DNA from: Acidovorax sp. sif1233
GTDB lineage: Bacteria; Pseudomonadota; Gammaproteobacteria; Burkholderiales; Burkholderiaceae_C
Length of the DNA stretch: 64,000 bases
Direction: 5' to 3'
NCBI RefSeq assembly: GCF_019218755.1
Contig: NZ_JAHUWZ010000004.1
Coordinates: 62,001-126,000 of the forward strand
Part shown: in pieces, positions 46,501 to 52,708 of the stretch
How positions within the stretch are numbered: the first letter of the stretch is position 1
How the letters are laid out: each line of letters starts with the position of its first letter
The notes under the pieces: generated by a model
What the model saw: only the letters and a program-made list of their open reading frames with translations
Told to the model about the DNA's origin: nothing
Database searches by the model: none
Position numbers and translations under genes: made by a program

Positions 46501-46638
46501 CAAGTTGATGTTGAATATCAGCAAGCCGGCGCAAAAAAGCAGCAACGCCACCACCCCATCTCTGCCCAAGCGCAACCAAAGACCAGGCTTGGGGGGCGTT
46601 CGCTCAAAAGTTGCCAAATGGCGCATATCTAGGTTCAT
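43564..46638 (-). CDS. Fusion: GT-C-like membrane glycosyltransferase and alpha/alpha-toroid domain with DxDD motif
   Basis: 1024 residues. Residues ~20-470 have ~10-12 membrane helices with a periplasmic loop ADTYAARYLPLSIW after the first helix and YPPVTPVLAAPLYLP, as in GT-C transferases using polyprenyl-phosphate sugars. Residues ~490-690 look like two beta-sandwich units (VEGWALFGSRQPFDVHLLIDG; LELWLDDRREADI). Residues ~696-1024 are all-helical and carry CRITPDADDTALVWRL with Asp803-Ala-Asp805-Asp806, the DxDD acid motif of class II terpene cyclases. ATG 46638 (MNLDMRH) is used; ATG 46626 is possible. I know no named family with this architecture. Confidence 0.72.
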   Translation of the reverse strand: MNLDMRHLATFERTPPKPGLWLRLGRDGVVALLLFCAGLLIFNINLRTIGAADTYAARYLPLSIWKHGTLTLDPVALHVAQGLRPPQKPGQIGEAWWMLRTADGHLVSMYPPVTPVLAAPLYLPAVLYLNATDWAVQRVERVGRIMEKLAASLIASISVALMFLLLRRQSDTKTAAWLALLFGWGTSTWVISSQALWMHGIGQLLVIGLLWLSVLPRRTRSCAAVTGLLCALLACNRQPDAILAAGFAIHALLKDRGNFKFFVVGAVVPVVATLAYNLGVVGNWIGGYGLALQGQKLDISLLNTLKGVGGLLFSPVQGLFVFSPFLLFALPGFLHQARQPSLRLLSLLLAGVVVLQVVFYAAVNWSSGVSWGPRFLTDLLPILFWMLPPVVEGLGVNARRVFVALGLFAVASSAIGAFGYTGSAHSEYLSAHPPQDASQRVAISERAAWMTEHSPWLARPKFFNDLFPGLSGSIDRLNISPEGLATVEGWALFGSRQPFDVHLLIDGVRVSGGTSDFGYRQDEDVGARNTGTWKISFPAALLTSSRPVFSALVRSNPQAMPWILQAFELPVPAAHAAALMEVPWRGAIDAIRVHPNRGLDVVGWISSGNKVPGNLELWLDDRREADISSFFRRPDVEKVLGVTAASGWRASIAVRGLSAGEHRISVVLPSKSPASAPQRLVSKVFSVEPAAAPPRWSDEMSISEMAKFATSTLEYQQDSGGYWLTDYTSEVHFRQPHSELNVFSTAAIVDLLGPVSSSLKLSGTLDKAKRFLSEQIEETGLVRYHGRPDLPSHGVLGCRITPDADDTALVWRLAPALDGKLQEKARATLEAFKTPEGLYRTWLAAQDRYECIDPGKNPNPADIGIQIHVLMWLYQVDSPAARKLCEVLQSHSQDPSLWVYYQRAPAAVMWRLPALQAMGCPLKLPESLLAVQDPDQQLWLKVIEGIHLTEARPGRSRLKDNDKLLRTIAAKGFERVWQSPVLYFHNDLTATVSRYYWSPELGLALWLRLFAANEQARKNVASSH

Positions 46639-47013
46639 CGTCTTGTCAGAAACGCATTGGCGTGCATGGCTTCGCCCCGAGGAGTGGCCCGCACTGACAG
46701 CATCAATCCGGCGGACACCAGGCAAGCCTCGTGAAAATCAGGGCACCACGACATGCCAACGGGACGTAGACGCTTGGGCAAGCGACTTCAGTGTAACAAT
46801 CTGCAGCGTGCATAACGGGAAAATGGGCTGCTCCCATGCCGGTGGCTGAACGTTGCAATCATCATGATGAGCGCACTCGAACTGCTATTTTTCGACGATC
46901 GGTCCCCATGAAAAAAGAGCCGAGGAGATCCTAATTACCGGTGCAAAAATGGCTCTCGCTCGTACAAAACTGTATGGAAATGCCGCTCGTTTTTCTCCGT
47001 CGAGCCTGCTCGT
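46639..47013. other. 375-bp divergent intergenic region
   Basis: Between the fusion gene and the GT2 gene; no supported gene. It must contain promoters in both directions. No convincing dyad or terminator was seen. Confidence 0.5.
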
Positions 47014-48069
47014 ATGTCTGAACTGTGTCCCAATCTCGTTGTCCTCATGCCCGTCTATGAAGACCGGGAAGCATGTTCGCTCCTGTTGCAGCACTTGGAC
47101 GAGCATGTTCACATCCCGTATTCTGTAGTGATCGTGGACGACGGGTCCCGCCGCTATCCGTTTGAATTCGAGCGGGGGGTGCATTCCCACATGGATGGAC
47201 ATCTATTGCGTCTGCACGACAATTTCGGCCATCAAATAGCCATTTCGGTGGGTTTGCGGTTCATAGCAGAGCATATACACGATGATCAATTGGTGGTGAT
47301 CATGGACTCTGACGGAGAAGATCTGCCCGAAGCCATCGAGAGGTTGATTGCAGGGCTAGAAGACGCGTCTGATGTCGCCGTCGCGTCAAGGGGCAGCCGC
47401 AACGAAGGAAGGCTCTTCCGACTTCTTTATGTGGGCTACAAAGTCCTTTTCCTCTGTTTGACAGGCAGGCGCATGAACTTCGGCAACTTCATGCTGCTGC
47501 GCGGATCCGCTGTCAAACGGCTCTGCACCATGCCCACGCTGGCGAGGCACATTGCCGCAACAGTGCTCGTGTCGGAGCTGCGGGTACAACACATCCGCGT
47601 GGATCGTGGACACAGATACGCGGGCCGCTCCAAGATGAATCTCCCGCGACTGGTGCAGCATGGCATTGCCTCTTTCTCGGTCTTTGCAATCGTGGCAAGG
47701 CGCCGACTCGCCGTGGCCACGGCTGTATTCGGGGGGCTGGCGATAGGATGCGGCCTAGCCTTCGGCACGTTCATCGTCGGACTGGATCAAGGAAACTTCT
47801 CGCTAGGGGTTGCAACGGCGACCGCAATCTTCATTGCAGCATGTGCGGCTGCCGCGTCGTTAAATATTGCCTCACATCTGGCAAAACACCACGGGCCTTT
47901 AAAGGCTCTCATCCAATTCGAAAAATCGTCCAAGATACCGGTCGAGACAATTGACGATATCCCCCCGGTGTTCCACCAACAGGAATACGGTCTCCCCCAA
48001 TTGATGGCCGATCCAGGCTCAATTGCCAAAGGTACCCAGCCTTCTTTTCCGCAGCAACTCCCAGTCTGA
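47014..48069 (+). CDS. GT2-family glycosyltransferase
   Basis: 351 residues. VLMPVYEDREA and VIVDDGS give the nucleotide-sugar site, and VVIMDSDGEDLPEAI holds the metal-binding DxD. About two membrane helices near the C-terminus (ATAVFGGLAIGCGLAFGTF, ATATAIFIAACAAAASL) resemble DPM1/GtrB-type polyprenyl-phosphate sugar synthases. It could supply the polyprenyl-phosphate sugar used by the GT-C-like fusion. The stop overlaps the next start (TGATG). Confidence 0.87.
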   Translation: MSELCPNLVVLMPVYEDREACSLLLQHLDEHVHIPYSVVIVDDGSRRYPFEFERGVHSHMDGHLLRLHDNFGHQIAISVGLRFIAEHIHDDQLVVIMDSDGEDLPEAIERLIAGLEDASDVAVASRGSRNEGRLFRLLYVGYKVLFLCLTGRRMNFGNFMLLRGSAVKRLCTMPTLARHIAATVLVSELRVQHIRVDRGHRYAGRSKMNLPRLVQHGIASFSVFAIVARRRLAVATAVFGGLAIGCGLAFGTFIVGLDQGNFSLGVATATAIFIAACAAAASLNIASHLAKHHGPLKALIQFEKSSKIPVETIDDIPPVFHQQEYGLPQLMADPGSIAKGTQPSFPQQLPV

Positions 48070-48674
48070 TGCGTCGATTCATCCTGTCAATGTCGGGGGT
48101 TTTACTGTATATAGTGATCGCAGTGATTACTTATTGGCTTTACATTCACTCGGTCAAAGTTGATGTCGTGCTATATGCCGCAATCTGGGCTTGTTGCTTG
48201 GCCCTTCTGGTTTATGCCGCAATTATATTGGCACTACCATTTTCCAGCCAATTCAGCTCACTCGAGAAGGCACAGAATATTTCAATCTGCGCACTGATAG
48301 GCTATGCAATGGCCTTGACATTCCCAACAGTCATTGATCGCTCACTGTCATTTTATATTCTTGAAAAACTCCAACAGCGTGGTGGTGGCATTCAACATCA
48401 ACGCCTGGATTTGGTTTTTCGTGAAGAGTATTTTCGCGAGCACCGCCTGATGGATGTTCGGATTACCGAGCAAATGCAGTCTGGCACCGTTTTTATTGAT
48501 CAAACAAATTGCCTACGGCTCACTTCACGCGGGGAACACCTGGCAAGCTTCAGTCGTTTTTTTCGCTCTAATTTTCTTCCCCCGCAAAGGCTTATTTCCG
48601 GAACCTACTCAAAGGACCTCATCGATCCTTTTGCGCACAAGACCGCAATACCCCGCTATCTTTGTGAGAAATGA
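48069..48674 (+). CDS. Membrane protein of unknown function
   Basis: 201 residues. Three membrane segments (~5-27, ~33-58, ~72-92) are followed by a soluble part with FYILEKLQQRGGGI, REEYFREHRLMDVRITEQ and FFRSNFLPPQRL. I do not recognise a named family. Strong AT bias here, lower GC than any flanking gene, suggests recent transfer. Translationally coupled to the GT2 gene by TGATG; likely an accessory subunit. Confidence 0.65.
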   Translation: MRRFILSMSGVLLYIVIAVITYWLYIHSVKVDVVLYAAIWACCLALLVYAAIILALPFSSQFSSLEKAQNISICALIGYAMALTFPTVIDRSLSFYILEKLQQRGGGIQHQRLDLVFREEYFREHRLMDVRITEQMQSGTVFIDQTNCLRLTSRGEHLASFSRFFRSNFLPPQRLISGTYSKDLIDPFAHKTAIPRYLCEK

Positions 48675-48762
48675 ATTGAGCAGACAAGCTTCAAATATGC
48701 ACATGACCGAAAATTTTTACCAAATTAATCTGGTGACTTGTGGCATTTTACGGGAGTAAATT

Positions 48763-49455
48763 TTGAATATTGAAAAAGCGAAGCAACTGGTCGCTTCTGT
48801 GAAGCACTGGCATCATGCTTTTGAAATCTATCCAGGTCTTTTCACACCTGGAACCTATGATCCACGTTTTCTGCTCAATGACATTTCCTTCCCCCCAGAT
48901 CTTCGAGGTCAGCGGGTACTTGACATCGGCCCTTCAGACGGATTTTTCTCTCTCGCAGCTCACAGACTGGGTGCTGAAGTTGTCGCCATTGACTATCGGA
49001 GCAAAGATGCCCATGGATTTGGAGTGATGGAAGAAATCTCGGGGCGAGATTTCCAATACCACCGTGCCAATGTCTATGACCTGAATGTCAAAGAGCTGGG
49101 GACATTTGATCACGTACTTTTTCTCGGTGTCCTGTACCATTTACCAGATATGGTGAAGGCACTTGGAATTGTTCGATCCCTTTGCCACGGGGTGATGTAC
49201 CTCGAAAGCCATGCGGCAAATGATCTGCCCACGAACGAAGCCCAGGCTCGCTATTACCGCAGCAATACCCTTGCGGCAGATATCACCAATTTTTGGTCGC
49301 CCAATCCCGCATGCATACATGATATGGCGTTTGATAGCGCCTTTGATCTCGTCTCTCATAGAACATGGAGCGACCGTTACTTCGGCCGTTTCACGATCAA
49401 TGAGGAACCGGTGCGCAAACGAAAGCTCCAACTGGGCTACGGGCTGCTCCAATAG
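48763..49455 (+). CDS. SAM-dependent methyltransferase, CmoB-like
   Basis: 230 residues. SAM-binding loop VLDIGPSDGFFSLAAHRLGAEV, acidic IDYRSKD and VLFLGVLYHLPDMVK follow the class I methyltransferase plan with the LGVLYH signature of CmoB-type enzymes. No ATG fits; TTG 48763 has a GGGAG site eight bases upstream. Context suggests it modifies a glycan or lipid of the island; the tRNA substrate of CmoB itself is not implied. Confidence 0.82.
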   Translation: MNIEKAKQLVASVKHWHHAFEIYPGLFTPGTYDPRFLLNDISFPPDLRGQRVLDIGPSDGFFSLAAHRLGAEVVAIDYRSKDAHGFGVMEEISGRDFQYHRANVYDLNVKELGTFDHVLFLGVLYHLPDMVKALGIVRSLCHGVMYLESHAANDLPTNEAQARYYRSNTLAADITNFWSPNPACIHDMAFDSAFDLVSHRTWSDRYFGRFTINEEPVRKRKLQLGYGLLQ

Positions 49456-49757
49456 TCTCGACCGCTCGCCGAAGTCATCCGCACATCCACCTCATGAAAG
49501 ACCAAAAAGGTTGTTCACCTTCACCTGCTCCTCAGTACGGGCAGGCGCGGGTTTTGGCGGTCCTTGGCATTCCTGGACTGGGTTCATCGCAAGCCCAGGG
49601 GGATTGACGCCACCACTACTGTCGATGTGACAGAAATCGGCAACCACGACCGTCGAGAAAGGTGCCTCCCACCCCGAACAACCGGAGGGGAACTCCGGGC
49701 TTAGCACTCACTCATAGAGAGTGCTAACATCATGGCTTAGAGGAAAGGATTCCCGGA
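49456..49757. other. 302-bp upstream region of rpoH
   Basis: No supported gene. It contains a small hairpin CCGGAG (49682-49687) / CTCCGG (49693-49698) directly before the CIRCE element at 49701-49727. The boundary of the accessory island falls here, since the GC content returns to the chromosomal level beyond it. Confidence 0.5.
49701..49727. promoter_or_regulatory. CIRCE element (HrcA operator) in front of rpoH
   Basis: TTAGCACTC (49701-49709), nine bases, GAGTGCTAA (49719-49727): a perfect match to the CIRCE inverted repeat bound by the heat-shock repressor HrcA. It ends 30 bases before the rpoH start. Confidence 0.93.
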
Positions 49758-50699
49758 ATGAACATTCAATCTGGAACCGCGACGACGACTTTGGCGCCCG
49801 CCAACCCCTGGGCGCTGGTGCCCCCGCTGGGCAATCTGGATGCCTACATTTCCGCTGTCAACCGCCTGCCGCTGCTCACCCACGAAGAAGAGCAGACGTA
49901 CGCACGCCAGCTCAAGGACCACAACGACCTGGACGCCGCCGGACGGCTGGTGATGTCGCACCTGCGCCTCGTGGTGTCGATTGCGCGCCAGTACCTGGGC
50001 TACGGCCTGCCGCATGGCGACCTGATCCAGGAAGGCAACGTCGGCCTGATGAAGGCCGTGAAGCGTTTCGACCCCGACCAGGGCGTGCGCCTCGTGAGCT
50101 ATGCCATGCACTGGATCAAGGCCGAGATCCACGAATACATCCTGAAGAACTGGCGCATGGTCAAGGTCGCGACGACCAAGGCCCAGCGCAAGCTGTTCTT
50201 CAACCTGCGCTCGATGAAGCAGGGTTTCAAGGCCGATGCTTCCGCCGCGGATGCCGCGACGCACCGGGACACGCTGTCCGAGCAGGAAATCGACACCGTG
50301 GCCGCGCAGCTCAACGTGAAGCGTGAAGAAGTCATCGAGATGGAAACCCGCATGTCCGGTGGTGACGTGCTGCTCGACCCTGCACCTTCGGACGATGGCG
50401 AACAGGCGTTTGGCCCCATTGCCTTCCTGGCCGATGCCTCGCATGAGCCCACCGCCATGATCGAATCACGCCAGCGCGATGCGCTCGCCACCGATGGCAT
50501 CGCCACGGCGCTGGACAGCCTGGACGCGCGCAGCCGCCGCATCGTGGAAGAGCGCTGGCTCAAGGTCAACGACGACGGCACGGGCGGCATGACGCTGCAT
50601 GAACTGGCCGCGGTCTATGGCGTGAGCGCCGAGCGCATCCGCCAGATCGAGGTGGCCGCCATGAAGAAGATGAAGAAGGCGCTGGCCGAGTACGCCTGA
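49758..50699 (+). CDS. rpoH: Heat-shock sigma factor sigma-32
   Basis: 313 residues. Region 2 has LRLVVSIARQYLGYGLPHGDLIQEGNVGLMKAVKRFDP and SYAMHWIKAEIHEYILKNWRMVK (RpoH box region: KNWRMVKVATTKAQRKLFFNLR). Region 4 ends SAERIRQIEVAAMKKMKKAL. It directs RNA polymerase to heat-shock genes. Regulation: a perfect CIRCE lies just upstream, so HrcA probably represses it, tying the two heat-shock systems together. Confidence 0.96.
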   Translation: MNIQSGTATTTLAPANPWALVPPLGNLDAYISAVNRLPLLTHEEEQTYARQLKDHNDLDAAGRLVMSHLRLVVSIARQYLGYGLPHGDLIQEGNVGLMKAVKRFDPDQGVRLVSYAMHWIKAEIHEYILKNWRMVKVATTKAQRKLFFNLRSMKQGFKADASAADAATHRDTLSEQEIDTVAAQLNVKREEVIEMETRMSGGDVLLDPAPSDDGEQAFGPIAFLADASHEPTAMIESRQRDALATDGIATALDSLDARSRRIVEERWLKVNDDGTGGMTLHELAAVYGVSAERIRQIEVAAMKKMKKALAEYA

Positions 50700-50747
50700 A
50701 TGCCCGCGGGGGCGCGTTAATATCCCGCTTCTGCAGAAGTTGCCTCG

Positions 50748-50772
50748 AGGGGCCCCAGTTCTGGGGCCCCTT
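50748..50772 (+). terminator. Intrinsic terminator after rpoH
   Basis: AGGGGCCCCAG (50748-50758), TT, CTGGGGCCCCT (50761-50771), then TTGTCGTT. An 11-bp near-perfect stem with a weak T-run, 48 bases after rpoH. Confidence 0.7.
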
Positions 50773-50813
50773 GTCGTTATGGCCCCGAACTTTTTTTGGA
50801 GGAGACCCACCCC

Positions 50814-51836
50814 ATGTCACGCCCCGTTTCCCGCCGCGCATCGCTGCTGATCGCCCTGGCCGCCGCATCCCCCTGGGCACTCGCCCAGAACACCGCCAGG
50901 CCTTCGGCCCCCGCCGCGGCCGCGCAGGCCTGGCCGAACAAGCCGCTGAAGATCATCGTGGGCTTTCCGGCCGGCACCTCGCCCGACCTCACCGCGCGCG
51001 CTTTCTCGGAACCCCTGTCCAAGGCCCTGGGCCAGCCGGTGATCGTGGAAAACAAGGTGGGGGCAGGCGGCAACATCGGCGCCGACGCGGTGGCCAAGGC
51101 GCGTGATGACCACACCATCGGCCTGATGATCAACGGCAACATGACCATCGCCAAGATGATCAACCCTGCCGTGCCCTACGATCCGCTCAAGGACCTGGCG
51201 CCGCTCAGCCTCATCGGCACGTCGCCCCTGGTGCTGACCGCGCCCGTCACGCAGCCGGGCGTACCCGCCAACAGCGACGCGCGCGACTTCTTCGTGGCGG
51301 CGCGCAACGGCGGCGACAAATGGAGCTATGGCACACCAGGCGTGGGCACCGTGGGCCACATCGGCACCGAGCTGCTGAAGTCGCGCAGCAACATCAACCC
51401 CGTGCACGTCCCGTATCCGGGCTACCCGCAAGTCGCCAATGCCATGCTGGGCGGCCAGCTGCAGATGGCGCTGCTGCCCCCGGCGCTCGCCCAGGCCCAG
51501 GTGCGCGCCGGCAAGCTGCGCGCCATCGGCGTCACCTCGGCGGGCCGCAGCCCGCTGGCACCCGACATCCCGAGCCTGTCGGAAGCCGGTATCCGGGGCT
51601 TCAACCTGGAAATCTGGAATGCGTTTGCCGCGCCGGCCACGATGCCCAAGCCACTGCAGGCCAAGCTGGCCGCCGTGATCAGCGAGATCGCCCGCAGCGA
51701 AGACATGCGCAACAAGCTCTTTCAGCAGGGATGGCAGGTGGCAGGCACCTCGCCCGAGGGGCTGGCCAACCGCATCAAGGCCGACACCAGCCTGCTGGGC
51801 GGCGTGATTGCGATGCGCGGGATCAAGGCGGAGTAG
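50814..51836 (+). CDS. Bug/TctC-family periplasmic solute-binding protein
   Basis: 340 residues. Signal peptide MSRPVSRRASLLIALAAASPWALA with an RR near the start that could be read by Tat or Sec. Mature part has WPNKPLKIIVGFPAGTSPDLTARAF and IVENKVGAGGNIGADAVAKA, the family signatures, and GTPGVGTVGHIGTELL. Members bind carboxylates and other small ligands; many are orphans as here, with no tctAB nearby. GGAGGAG lies eight bases before ATG 50814. Confidence 0.92.
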   Translation: MSRPVSRRASLLIALAAASPWALAQNTARPSAPAAAAQAWPNKPLKIIVGFPAGTSPDLTARAFSEPLSKALGQPVIVENKVGAGGNIGADAVAKARDDHTIGLMINGNMTIAKMINPAVPYDPLKDLAPLSLIGTSPLVLTAPVTQPGVPANSDARDFFVAARNGGDKWSYGTPGVGTVGHIGTELLKSRSNINPVHVPYPGYPQVANAMLGGQLQMALLPPALAQAQVRAGKLRAIGVTSAGRSPLAPDIPSLSEAGIRGFNLEIWNAFAAPATMPKPLQAKLAAVISEIARSEDMRNKLFQQGWQVAGTSPEGLANRIKADTSLLGGVIAMRGIKAE

Positions 51837-51887
51837 AGTCCCACAGGCCATCGGCGGGCGGCATACATTTTGTTGCAGCGCGCCATG

Positions 51888-51925
51888 AACCCGGGTAAGG
51901 TCCATGGATCCTGCCCGGGTTTTTT
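51888..51925 (+). terminator. Intrinsic terminator after the Bug/TctC gene
   Basis: AACCCGGG (51888-51895) and CCCGGGTT (51914-51921), followed by a T-run TTTT; the loop holds a smaller GGTCC/GGATCC hairpin. Confidence 0.75.
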
Positions 51926-51961
51926 GTTCCGGGCCCTGCCGCCCCGGAACCCCACGCCCGC

Positions 51962-52690
51962 ATGCCCCATCGCCGTACCACCCCATCCCTGCCTTCCGGT
52001 GGCGGGTGCTGCCTCTGCGCAGGACAGCAGCAGTGCCTGCTGGGCCGGCAAGACGAAAAACGGCGCGCTGGCTGGAAGCCCCTTCTGGTGGAGCGTCCGG
52101 TGCGCAAGGGCGAGCTGCTGTTGCGGCAGGGGCAATCGGGGCAGAAGACGTTCAAGATCGTCAAGACCGGCATCGTCGTGGTGCTGTGCAGCGGCGAGGA
52201 CGGCGTGGAGCGGCCGATCGGCCTGTTCGGCGCCGGGCAGCCCCTGGGCTCGACGGCGCTCGTGCAGGAACCGGCCGCCGTGTCCTGCCGGGCGCTGACC
52301 GCGGGGCGCATCTGCGAGGTGCCCGTGGAAGCGGTCCTCCAGCAGGGGCTGCTGGATTCCGAGTTGCTGCGGGGGCTTGCGCAAAGCTACGCCCACACGA
52401 ACGCCCGCCTGGCCGACTGGGCACGCATCGCCCGCATCCGTGGGGTGACGGGGCAGCTGGCGGCCACCCTGCTCCAGCTGGCCAACCTGCAGCGCAGCTC
52501 CCTGGTGCGGCTGCCCAGCCACCAGGTGCTGGCCGATCTTCTCTCCACCACCCGGGAAACCATTGCGCGCACGCTGCGCCAGCTCGCGCTGCGCCATGGG
52601 CTGGTGCGCCGCGACCGCTGGCACTGTGAAATCCAGCGCGATGTCCTGATCGGGCTGGCGGGCGGCCCGGCGCAACAAGCCGGCACCTAG
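51962..52690 (+). CDS. FNR-type Crp/Fnr regulator
   Basis: 242 residues. An N-terminal Cys set C16-x2-C19-x5-C25 has exactly the spacing of E. coli FNR, and ICEVPVE places a fourth Cys (C118) where FNR has its Cys122 (VCEIP). An oxygen-labile 4Fe-4S cluster is therefore likely. The C-terminal helix-turn-helix has STTRETIARTLRQL, whose RETxxR is CRP-like, so its site may be closer to the CRP box than the FNR box. Convergent with a PAS-GGDEF-EAL gene 18 bases away. Confidence 0.88.
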   Translation: MPHRRTTPSLPSGGGCCLCAGQQQCLLGRQDEKRRAGWKPLLVERPVRKGELLLRQGQSGQKTFKIVKTGIVVVLCSGEDGVERPIGLFGAGQPLGSTALVQEPAAVSCRALTAGRICEVPVEAVLQQGLLDSELLRGLAQSYAHTNARLADWARIARIRGVTGQLAATLLQLANLQRSSLVRLPSHQVLADLLSTTRETIARTLRQLALRHGLVRRDRWHCEIQRDVLIGLAGGPAQQAGT

Positions 52691-52708
52691 CCTCCGCGCG
52701 CGCAGCCC

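Noticed and set aside
49492..49707. Minus-strand frame of 71 codons in the rpoH upstream region
   Set aside because: Start would lie inside the CIRCE element, with no ribosome site and no recognisable protein.
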